Below, one piece after another: positions 1 to 5,967 of a stretch of DNA of 64,000 bases. Source of the DNA: Nostoc sp. NIES-4103 (lineage in GTDB: Bacteria; Cyanobacteriota; Cyanobacteriia; Cyanobacteriales; Nostocaceae); NCBI RefSeq assembly GCF_002368335.1, contig NZ_AP018288.1:3179019-3243018 (forward strand), given 5' to 3'. The notes below the pieces were generated by a model. The model had not been told where the DNA came from. It worked only from the letters and a program-made list of their open reading frames with translations, and made no database searches. Every line of letters starts with the position of its first letter. Position 1 is the first letter of the stretch. The translations under genes were made by a program, and so were the position numbers.

Positions 1-2
1 CC

Positions 3-92
3 ATAGTTATAGCTGTTATTGCGTCTGTTGGTTTGGCATTTGGTGCCCAGAAACTTAAAATTCAGTTTGAACGTTCCTACACACGCCACTAA
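3..92 (+). CDS. C-terminal end of a membrane protein (5' part outside window)
   Basis: This is an open frame that enters from the left edge and ends at a TAA at 90-92, giving the last 29 residues of a protein. The visible part begins with a hydrophobic stretch (IVIAVIASVGLAFG) that looks like a terminal transmembrane helix. It is followed by a basic tail ending in ERSYTRH. The frame has no other boundary in the window, and too little is visible to name the family. Confidence 0.5.
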   Translation: MVIAVIASVGLAFGAQKLKIQFERSYTRH

Positions 93-137
93 TTTGATCT
101 AATTCAAGCAAACTATCAAATTTAAGAATTGAATATC

Positions 138-935
138 ATGAATCTACAAGAGCAAAACTGGACAAATTTATTTGGGAATTACACTCTTGAAGATACTGCT
201 TGGTATGGAACCTGGACTCTATATTCCCTAAGCCAAGAAGTTATCAATAGCTTTCAATGTGTGAGAAGCTTTCGCACCAATGAAGATAAAACATTAATTT
301 TTCATAAAAATAATTACATTTACTCTGATGGCAGTACAGAAGAAAAAAGCTGGCAACTGGAAAAGCAAACTTGTAACCAACCTGATGGTTTAGTTCATAG
401 TTCTATTCCTTCTATGAGGGCGCTGTCTTTTAGTGAAGGTGCGAGTGCTTGGTTAAGTAAAACATTGGAACCAGAAAAAAAATTCGGAGTTGAGTTATTT
501 TTCCTATACAATCATTGGCGGACTAGCGTCGCCATTATTTATGCAGAAAATCACGAGACAGAAAGGATTACTCACATTCGTGAACATTTAGGTAGCTTTA
601 CTGTAGAACCTCCTGGTTCTGAGGTGAAAGAAATAGATGGTCAGTGGATAGGAAAAAAACAGTACATGGCCCCTGATTTAAAAATCTCCGATACTGAACC
701 TATTCCAGAACTCATCTTAGACCCGACAAAAGCTATCAATAAAACTGTCTTCTTACCTGATGGTGTAGTTGTCAATACTCCTGAAAATTTGGAAATTGGT
801 CAGGAATTTCAAATTGTAGCCGGGAGATTTGTATCCCCAACTACTTTTAAGCGCCTAACAGCAAAATATAACGTTTTTGGCAATTTTGAACTATTGGTTT
901 CTGAAGTATTTCATAGGCAATTTGAGAATAAATAG
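138..935 (+). CDS. DUF3598-like cyanobacterial protein
   Basis: The gene encodes a soluble protein of about 265 residues with no signal peptide and no membrane segment. I chose the ATG at 138 because the longer frame opens with a TTG nine bases upstream and has no better ribosome site. The N-terminal pattern (LQEQNWTNLFGNY, then a W-rich stretch) and the overall length resemble the DUF3598 family of cyanobacteria and algae, which is thought to have a lipocalin-like barrel; this is from memory and unverified. No catalytic motif is evident. The TAG stop overlaps by two bases the left inverted repeat of a MITE-like element, so the 3' end may have been set by that insertion. The biochemical function is unknown. 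Confidence 0.6.
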   Translation: MNLQEQNWTNLFGNYTLEDTAWYGTWTLYSLSQEVINSFQCVRSFRTNEDKTLIFHKNNYIYSDGSTEEKSWQLEKQTCNQPDGLVHSSIPSMRALSFSEGASAWLSKTLEPEKKFGVELFFLYNHWRTSVAIIYAENHETERITHIREHLGSFTVEPPGSEVKEIDGQWIGKKQYMAPDLKISDTEPIPELILDPTKAINKTVFLPDGVVVNTPENLEIGQEFQIVAGRFVSPTTFKRLTAKYNVFGNFELLVSEVFHRQFENK

Positions 936-1025
936 GACTTACGCACCCGTGACGAAAAACTCAGCTTTTGCGATTACAACGCTTTGCTCGTAATGACATA
1001 AAATCGTAGTTTGTGCGTAAGTTCT
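934..1025. repeat. MITE-like element, AGGACTTACGCAC termini (copy 1)
   Basis: A 92-bp segment is bounded by AGGACTTACGCAC at 934-946 and GTGCGTAAGTTCT at 1013-1025, inverted repeats of 13 bp with one mismatch. The same termini bound 8564-8656. There is no coding capacity, so it fits a non-autonomous palindromic element. Confidence 0.7.
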
Positions 1026-1235
1026 GAATAAATCGGAAGTGGGGAGTAGTTATCTAAATTTGAGCCGAAAAAAACCTCCAAAAAGATGATGATACAGACA
1101 AATGCTTCTCTAAACTAGAGATAGTTTTGGTTGCCCTAAGAGGATGTTTTAACTGTATTGCCCAATACCCAGTCCCCAATCACCAGTTCCCAGTCCCTTT
1201 GACAAATTCTAAACTAACTTTGAACTTGATAATTT
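1026..1235. other. Intergenic, no gene seen
   Basis: Short region before the FAD monooxygenase. It contains a C-rich tract of the cccagtccccagt type near 1165-1200, one of the common intergenic repeats of this genome. I see no clear promoter. Confidence 0.4.
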
Positions 1236-2423
1236 ATGCTTGGAAACTATCAAAGTCAATTTGCTCCAGTTGTCAAGAAAGTTGCTATTGTTGGTGCTGG
1301 GCCTGGCGGGTTAGCAGCAGCGATCGCTTTGCGAAAACATGGCATTGATGCCCAAGTTTATGAAAAAGCCCATGCTTTGCGACCAGTGGGTGCTGGGCTG
1401 TCGCTACATCCCAACGGCTTGAATAGTTTAGAAGCGATCGCCCCAGGTATAACTGACGCTTTGAAACGTTCGGGTAGCCAGATCCGCAAAATTAACTTGA
1501 AAAAAAGCACCGGAGAAATGATTGGAAAAAATTCAATCACTTTTATGGAGAAATACGGACAGCCATTGTTACAAATTGGATGGTCACGCTTGCAAGAAAT
1601 TCTTGCCTCAAGATTGCCAAGCGATGTTATTCACCTCAATCATTACTACACCGGCTTTGAGCAAAGTGACAGCAAAATCAAAGTATATTTTGCAGGTGGC
1701 AAGATAGTAGAGGCAGACTTACTCATCGGGGCTGATGGGTTAAATTCCCAGGTCAGACAGCAACTAACTGGTGAGGGTGAACCTCGTTATGCTGGCCGCC
1801 TGTCTTGGCGTGCTGCGATCAAGTTCAGCCATGAACTGTTAGCTGCTCTTGAAACAACATTAATCAGCACATTTACAGGCAAATATTTCTTAGTTATTGA
1901 CCAGAGTCAAGGATACATATTTTGGAGTGCTGGAGCGCTATCACCTGACAAAACTCTATCTTCAAATGCTGCTGAGGTGAAGTCAAGAGTCCAACAACTA
2001 TTTGCAGACTTTGCAGAACCGGTACAGGCAATTATTGAAGCAACGGATGCCGAAGAAATTGTAGAACGACTGATATATGACAGACCACCTTTGCCAAAAT
2101 GGAGTCAAGGTAGGGCAACGCTTTTAGGTGATGCTGCTCATCCAATGGTACCAGCGATCGGACAGGGAGCCAATACAGCTTTTGAGGATGCCTGGGAACT
2201 CTCTCAGTACCTTGCTCATAGCTCTAGCCTGGAAGATGCCCTTACTAACTACGACAATAGTCGCATACAACGTACCCAAGTAATTCAAGCTCGCAGTGCC
2301 ATGGAAGGCAACCGCGCTTTAGATATTAAAAATGAACTATTTCTGCACGAATCGTTAAGTTTGGCACAGGTGAGTCAATCAGAGTTTGATGATTGGCTGT
2401 ATAGCAATAGCCAAGGCGGTTAA
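1236..2423 (+). CDS. FAD-dependent aromatic-ring-type monooxygenase
   Basis: The gene encodes a 395-residue group A flavoprotein monooxygenase of the salicylate hydroxylase / zeaxanthin epoxidase-like kind. Residues 16-25 hold the Rossmann ADP-binding motif VAIVGAGPGG. A second FAD/NADPH motif (LLIGADGLNS) lies near residues 165-175. The C-terminal FAD ribityl motif GDAAHPMVPAIGQGAN starts near residue 298. Members use NAD(P)H and oxygen to hydroxylate or epoxidise a substrate, which cannot be read from the sequence. Its last eight codons and the TAA fall inside a MITE-like repeat (2400-2555), so the native C-terminus may have been replaced. The NTF2-like gene 170 bp downstream may be functionally linked, since such small proteins often accompany oxygenases, but that is inference. 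Confidence 0.85.
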   Translation: MLGNYQSQFAPVVKKVAIVGAGPGGLAAAIALRKHGIDAQVYEKAHALRPVGAGLSLHPNGLNSLEAIAPGITDALKRSGSQIRKINLKKSTGEMIGKNSITFMEKYGQPLLQIGWSRLQEILASRLPSDVIHLNHYYTGFEQSDSKIKVYFAGGKIVEADLLIGADGLNSQVRQQLTGEGEPRYAGRLSWRAAIKFSHELLAALETTLISTFTGKYFLVIDQSQGYIFWSAGALSPDKTLSSNAAEVKSRVQQLFADFAEPVQAIIEATDAEEIVERLIYDRPPLPKWSQGRATLLGDAAHPMVPAIGQGANTAFEDAWELSQYLAHSSSLEDALTNYDNSRIQRTQVIQARSAMEGNRALDIKNELFLHESLSLAQVSQSEFDDWLYSNSQGG

Positions 2424-2555
2424 GACATCAACAGATGATAAAACCTAGACACAAAGCGAAAAGTTCAGATCGGCCGCTTCCGCCGATCTGAACTTTTCAA
2501 GACAAAGACTTTTCACCCAGTACCCAGTACCCAGTCCCCAGTCCCCTGCTGTATA
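2400..2555. repeat. MITE-like element (copy A) carrying a nested palindrome
   Basis: The core from 2420 (gttaagacatcaacagatga...) to about 2545 matches the elements at 3099-3205 (inverted) and 59511-59615 (direct), with termini of the TATAGC/GCTGTATA type. Compared with those copies it carries about 48 extra bases between the acacaaa and agacttttcaccc segments, namely the palindrome at 2458-2498. The left end is divergent (roughly 18 of 27 bases match by eye) and overlaps the end of the FAD monooxygenase gene. Confidence 0.6.
2458..2498. repeat. Perfect 17-bp inverted repeat nested in the MITE
   Basis: GAAAAGTTCAGATCGGC and its exact reverse complement are separated by a 7-base loop (CGCTTCC). 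The unit interrupts the MITE and is flanked by short similar sequences (gacacaaa / agacaaag) that could be a target duplication. As RNA it would form a very stable hairpin just after the FAD monooxygenase stop codon, and may act as a terminator or stability element. Confidence 0.7.
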
Positions 2556-2592
2556 ATCCTAGACCATGCATAGTTAGTGAGCAAAAAAGCTT

Positions 2593-2985
2593 GTGACCAA
2601 CCATCCAGAAGTTATTGAAACAATAGTCGCCGCCTACTTTGCCAACATTGCAGCCATGAATGCAGAAGGCTGGGTAGAGAACTTTGCTGAAGATGCTGTT
2701 AGTTATGATCCGGTTGGCGAACCACCAACAAAAATTCATGAAGGATTCCATCAGTTTATCGGGCAATTGCAAGCAGTCTTTGAAAAACTGGAACCGATAA
2801 CTGAGCATATCTTCGTTGCTGGTAATGAAGCAGCAGTCAAGTGGACAATGCACGGACTCAGTAAGAGTGGCAAATCAGTAACCTTCGAGGGAATCACAAT
2901 TTTCGAGATTAACGAAGCTAACAAGATTCAAACGACTCGCGCATATTGGAATCCTGCTTTGATGGTAGCTCAACTGCGCTCTTAA
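2593..2985 (+). CDS. SnoaL/NTF2-like small protein
   Basis: The protein of 130 residues has the pattern of the nuclear-transport-factor-2 / SnoaL-like fold. An N-terminal helix (ETIVAAYFANIAAMNAEGW) is followed by a strand region with ENFAEDAVSYDPVGEPP, then HEGFHQFIGQ, and late strands ending in TRAYWNPA. The family includes isomerases, hydrolases and many ligand-binding proteins of unknown role. The frame opens with GTG at 2593; no in-frame ATG lies nearby upstream. It follows the FAD monooxygenase on the same strand with a repeat-filled gap. The substrate is unknown. Confidence 0.75.
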   Translation: MTNHPEVIETIVAAYFANIAAMNAEGWVENFAEDAVSYDPVGEPPTKIHEGFHQFIGQLQAVFEKLEPITEHIFVAGNEAAVKWTMHGLSKSGKSVTFEGITIFEINEANKIQTTRAYWNPALMVAQLRS

Positions 2986-3098
2986 GCGTTTCAGGCTGAG
3001 AGGAATGCACAGTAGGGAAGCGATCGCGGAGATTTTGTGATTGCTTCACTTCGTTGCGATCGCTGCGGACATATCGCAAGTAATAACCAAAGGACATG

Positions 3099-3205
3099 AT
3101 ATAGCTAGGGACTAGGGACTGGGGACTGGTGACTGGGTGAAAAGTCTTTTCGTGTCTGGGTTTTATCATCTGCTGATGTCCTAACACTACTGGCGACAGC
3201 TATAT
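3099..3205. repeat. MITE-like element (copy B, inverted orientation)
   Basis: A 107-bp element bounded by ATATAGCT (3099-3106) and AGCTATAT (3198-3205). Its interior is the reverse complement of the element at 59511-59615, sharing gactgggtgaaaag, gtgtctgggttttatc and gatgtcctaacactac. It has no coding capacity. Confidence 0.75.
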
Positions 3206-3236
3206 TTGAAATAATCTTTGCGACACATGGATTAAC

Positions 3237-3266
3237 TGTAGGGGCGTACAGCTGTACGCCCCTACA
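3237..3266. repeat. 30-bp perfect palindrome
   Basis: TGTAGGGGCGTACAG is followed directly by its exact reverse complement. A half copy (agctgtacgcccctacag) occurs near 58628-58645. This is a common type of dispersed cyanobacterial palindrome and lies just upstream of the RNA array. Confidence 0.7.
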
Positions 3267-3353
3267 AGATATCTGTTTCAGGTATAAATAATCAAGCAAA
3301 CGTGATATCGAAATTTATCCGGAAGATGCTGTTTTAGATGCGAACAATTAATT

Positions 3354-3414
3354 GGTAGATGCACCCTGATAACTAACTCCCCTGGCTGGCTAACACTGGC
3401 TGGGGAATTTTTTT
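3354..3414 (+). ncRNA. nsiR1: NsiR1-like RNA, unit 1
   Basis: The predicted transcript is about 61 nt, from GGTAGATGCACC to the end of the T run. The TCCGGA box is at 3318-3323. The 3' hairpin pairs TCCCCTGGC with the G-rich segment, then T7. In this unit the 3' arm reads GGGGAA rather than GGGGGA. Confidence 0.75.
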
Positions 3415-3472
3415 CGCTATCACCATTAGAGATTTATCCGGAAGATGCTGTTTTAGATGCGAACAATTAATT

Positions 3473-3533
3473 GGTAGATGCACCCTGATAACTAACTCCC
3501 CTGGCTGGCTAACACTGGCTGGGGGATTTTTTT
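3473..3533 (+). ncRNA. nsiR1: NsiR1-like RNA, unit 2
   Basis: Same layout as unit 1, with TCCGGA at 3437-3442, a 61-nt RNA block and an intact hairpin followed by seven T residues. Confidence 0.75.
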
Positions 3534-3591
3534 CGCTATCACCATTAGAGATTTATCCGGAAGATGCTGTTTTAGATGCGAACAATTAATT

Positions 3592-3652
3592 GGTAGATGC
3601 ACCCTGATAACTAACTCCCCTGGCTGGCTAACACTGGCTGGGGGATTTTTTT
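3592..3652 (+). ncRNA. nsiR1: NsiR1-like RNA, unit 3
   Basis: TCCGGA at 3556-3561. The RNA block and terminator are identical to unit 2 as far as I can see. Confidence 0.75.
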
Positions 3653-3710
3653 CGCTATCACCATTAGAGATTTATCCGGAAGATGCTGTTTTAGATGCGA
3701 ACAATTAATT

Positions 3711-3771
3711 GGTAGATGCACCCTGATAATTAACTCCCCTGGCTGGCTAACACTGGCTGGGGGATTTTTTT
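3711..3771 (+). ncRNA. nsiR1: NsiR1-like RNA, unit 4
   Basis: TCCGGA at 3675-3680. One base differs in the RNA (GATAATTAAC instead of GATAACTAAC). The spacer after it is shortened, which gives the single 113-bp period. Confidence 0.75.
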
Positions 3772-3823
3772 CGGGATTAGAGATTTGTCCGGAAGATGCT
3801 GTTTTAGATGCGAACAATTAATT

Positions 3824-3885
3824 GGTAGATGCACCCTGATAACTAACTCCCCTGGCTGGCTAACACTGGCTGGGGGATTTTTTTT
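3824..3885 (+). ncRNA. nsiR1: NsiR1-like RNA, unit 5
   Basis: TCCGGA at 3788-3793, preceded by ATTTG instead of ATTTA. The RNA block is intact and the T run is one base longer. Confidence 0.75.
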
Positions 3886-3942
3886 GGTATCACCATTAGA
3901 GATTTGTCCGGAAGATGCTGTTTTAGATGCGAACAATTAATT

Positions 3943-4004
3943 GGTAGATGCACCCTGATAACTAACTCCCCTGGCTGGCTAACACTGGCTGGGGGATTTT
4001 TTTT
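3943..4004 (+). ncRNA. nsiR1: NsiR1-like RNA, unit 6
   Basis: TCCGGA at 3907-3912, again in the ATTTG context. The RNA block is intact with eight T residues. This is the last of the six homogeneous units. Confidence 0.75.
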
Positions 4005-4073
4005 GGTATCACTGACAACCACGATTATAAAAGATTTATCCGGAGGCTGCTGGTGAAATAGCGAATATTGATT

Positions 4074-4130
4074 GGTAGATGTACCTGATAATGATTTCTC
4101 TGGTTACTTGACACTCACTAACAGATTTTT
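4074..4130 (+). ncRNA. Degenerate NsiR1-like RNA, unit 7
   Basis: TCCGGA is kept at 4039-4044 and the start GGTAGATGTACC is recognisable at the right spacing. The 3' half is changed and the hairpin (around ctctggttac / actaacagat) is weak, although a T run remains. It may be transcribed with poor termination. Confidence 0.5.
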
Positions 4131-4207
4131 GATGCTGGGTAAACAGCAACCCTGTTTACAACAATCTTACCCGAAATTTACTCATTGAGTCTCAAACAAA
4201 GTAATTA

Positions 4208-4268
4208 CTGATAAACTTACCCTAATAATTAACTCTCCTAGTCGGTTGCCACCACCGGGGGATTTTTT
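4208..4268 (+). ncRNA. Decayed NsiR1-like unit 8, no TCCGGA
   Basis: The block ACCCTAATAATTAACTCTCCTAG... followed by CCGGGGGA and seven T residues matches the 3' part of the unit. The upstream region has no TCCGGA, only CCCGAA near 4170, so its promoter appears lost. Confidence 0.35.
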
Positions 4269-4343
4269 TGTGCTGAGAAAACAGCAAGTTTATTTGTGAC
4301 AATTTTATCCGGAACATACTGTTTAATCCTACGACAGATTGTT

Positions 4344-4404
4344 AGTAAATGCACCCTGATAACTAACTCCTCTGGTTGGCTGCCAGCTTTGAGGGATTTT
4401 TTTT
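4344..4404 (+). ncRNA. Divergent NsiR1-like RNA, unit 9a
   Basis: TCCGGA at 4308-4313. The RNA start is altered by a 3-base insertion (TTAGTAAATGCACC), but GCACCCTGATAACTAACTCC is conserved. It ends with TGAGGGA and eight T residues. The start position is approximate. Confidence 0.5.
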
Positions 4405-4476
4405 ATTCAGAAAAAAACCACTTCAATTTGTACAAATTAATCCGGAGGATTGTGTTTCAAGTTAGAACAATTAATT

Positions 4477-4535
4477 GGTAGATGCACCCTGATAACTAAC
4501 TCCCCTGGCTGGCTAACACCCTCTGGGGGATTTTT
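4477..4535 (+). ncRNA. nsiR1: NsiR1-like RNA, last unit
   Basis: TCCGGA at 4441-4446, and GGTAGATGCACCCTGATAAC restored at exactly 36 bases. The hairpin is a shorter form ending CTCTGGGGGA followed by five T residues. It is the best preserved of the distal units. Confidence 0.65.
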
Positions 4536-5193
4536 GTGGAAAATCTGTTATCTGTCTGCTGTCGCTGCGGATATTGGCTTAGGGCAATATTCTAGCGCAA
4601 GTTTAGTAAAATATTCTAGCGTATATGCTGTGCCATTTCTTTTTGTGTCACCGCTTGTTGACCCATTGCTTTGAATCCTAGCAAGCATCCTTATCCCTAT
4701 AGGGTTTTCAGGTTACTCTTGGTGCGTATGACATCAGTTTAGATGCTTTAACTCGCAGCATTAGCCAAATAACGAATTATTTAAGGATATTGCTTTTTTT
4801 GCGATCGCTAGACACCCTGTAAGACTTCTACTGCCTAAAAGTTGGAAGTTAGCACATCATATCATTAATATTGTTTAACTTTCTATGTTGGTTTCCAGAT
4901 AATTTTCATTTCCTGATGAACTAGATAGTCCATCTAGAAGTTCTGACTCCCAAAAAATAATAGCTCTAGTCCTTGTGATGAAAGCTCTTTACGCTCTTTG
5001 GTCAACCAAGAACACACTTGACTTGAGTTGCAGCCAGGTACTTATTTGCTGAAATTCTTAATTTTTTTCTATGGGTTTGAGGTTTATAGGTTTAAATGCT
5101 TTATGTAAATTGTTAGTCTTCTAGATAATATGGTAGGCTCCGTAGAGCTATGCTAATATATACCGCTAAATATGCAGAGAGGCACAGAACCAG
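4536..5193. other. Intergenic between RNA array and thioredoxin-like gene
   Basis: AT-rich, 658 bp. It holds two direct copies of atattctagcg (about 4588 and 4611). It also has a short open stretch near 4710-4820 that reads QVTLGAYDISLDALTRSI in one frame but is cut by an upstream stop; this may be a gene remnant. I see no hetF-like coding sequence. Confidence 0.4.
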
Positions 5194-5514
5194 ATGAGTT
5201 TAGCTGTCATTAAGTTCTCTTCTCAAGAGTGCGGCATCTGCCACAAAATGTCTTTTTATGACCAAAAGGTGGCTGAAGAGCTGGGTTTGCAATTTATTGA
5301 TGTGAAAATGCAAGATACAGCTACTTACCGCAAGTATCGTAAAATTTTGTTAACTCAATATCCTGATAAATCAGACATGGGATGGCCCACTTATATTCTG
5401 TGTGATTCTCCAGAGGGAGAATTTAAAATTATAGGTGAAGTCAAAGGTGGTCATCCCAAAGGAGAGTTTAGAAGCCGTTTACAAGAGGTTCTGAATTCAA
5501 CCGCTAGTGCTTGA
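5194..5514 (+). CDS. Small thioredoxin-fold protein with CGIC site
   Basis: This 106-residue protein has the thioredoxin layout: a first strand (LAVIKFSS), a C13-G-I-C16 redox motif at the start of helix 1, and a downstream PTYILC segment standing where the cis-proline of thioredoxins lies. The C-terminus has strands and a helix (FRSRLQEVL). The usual WCGPC motif is absent, so the redox potential and partners probably differ from those of housekeeping thioredoxins. There is no signal peptide, so it is cytosolic. It is the first gene downstream of the NsiR1-like array on the same strand, 0.65 kb away. Whether the array influences it is unknown. Confidence 0.7.
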   Translation: MSLAVIKFSSQECGICHKMSFYDQKVAEELGLQFIDVKMQDTATYRKYRKILLTQYPDKSDMGWPTYILCDSPEGEFKIIGEVKGGHPKGEFRSRLQEVLNSTASA

Positions 5515-5607
5515 TGGTTCAGGCTGGGGAGATGAGGGAGATGAGGGAGATGGGGAAAAATAACTCCTAACTCATAACTCCTAACTCATAACTCCTAATT
5601 CCTAACT

Positions 5608-5841
5608 CTAATCAGAATTAATCACCTCGAAAGATTTGACTTCTAGGACAGGGCCTATCATGGCAATTGTCATGATATCTTCGCGTACCTGTCCTTTGAC
5701 TTTTGCTTTTTGTCCGGCTTTGAGTAAGCTTTTGTCTGCACCTTTGAGGATTTCGTAGGTAACACCCTCATCTGTGACTAACGCCCAAGCGCCAGTGCCA
5801 ATTTGACGACGTTCGATAGTGCCTGTAACTGTGATGCTCAT
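5608..5841 (-). CDS. Small hypothetical protein, OB-like strand pattern
   Basis: This protein of 77 residues consists mostly of predicted beta strands: MSITVTGTIERRQIGTG, AWALVTDEGVTYEIL, then KAKVKGQVRED and a last strand. The alternation and the G-rich turns resemble small OB-fold domains. There is no signal peptide and no known catalytic residue. It sits convergently with the thioredoxin-like gene, and a short repeat tract separates it from the subtilisin gene upstream on the same strand. The function is not recognised. Confidence 0.6.
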   Translation of the reverse strand: MSITVTGTIERRQIGTGAWALVTDEGVTYEILKGADKSLLKAGQKAKVKGQVREDIMTIAMIGPVLEVKSFEVINSD

Positions 5842-5844
5842 AAT

Positions 5845-5965
5845 TAAGTGGGGAGTAGGGAGTAGGGAGTTAGGAGTAGGGAGTTAGGAGTAGGGAGTTA
5901 GGAGTTAGGAATAGGGAGTAGAAATTTCCTAGTCCCCAGTACCTAGTCCCCAGTCCCCAGTCCCC
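5845..5965. repeat. Short tandem repeat tract (ggagtaggga / cagtcccc)
   Basis: Imperfect repeats of ggagttagg and gtagggagt run to about 5920, then turn into ccccagtcccc units. The tract is typical of the STRR class found between genes of heterocystous cyanobacteria, and separates two minus-strand genes. Confidence 0.7.
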
Positions 5966-5967
5966 TT

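Larger units (their letters stand above)
3313..4535 (+). repeat. Tandem array of nine RNA-gene units (NsiR1-like)
   Basis: Units begin at 3313, 3432, 3551, 3670, 3783 and 3902, so the spacing is 119 bp except for one 113-bp unit. These six are nearly identical. Degenerate units follow at about 4034, 4170 and 4303, and a last well-kept one starts near 4436. Each intact unit has TCCGGA, an AT-rich -10 region, a conserved 61-base block starting GGTAGATGCACCCTGATAAC and a C/G hairpin followed by a T run. TCCGGA starts 36 bases before that block, exactly where a -35 element would sit. This matches what I recall of NsiR1 of Anabaena PCC 7120: a nitrogen-stress RNA of about 60 nt, HetR-dependent, from tandem repeats with DIF-type promoters. 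Confidence 0.8.

Noticed and set aside
1127..1348. 73-codon frame before the FAD monooxygenase
   Set aside because: It overlaps the start of the monooxygenase in another frame and begins in a repeat tract.
3611..3936. Minus-strand open frames of 68 codons reading MFASKTASSGQIS
   Set aside because: They arise from the tandem RNA units, are repeated with the units, and have no ribosome site or family features.
3313..4535. Regular array as a CRISPR
   Set aside because: The period is 119 bp, the whole unit is conserved, and there are no variable spacers and no cas genes; the promoter-RNA-terminator layout explains it.
4296..4674. Plus-strand frames at 4296-4481 and 4450-4674
   Set aside because: They run through the TCCGGA boxes and hairpins of distal RNA units.
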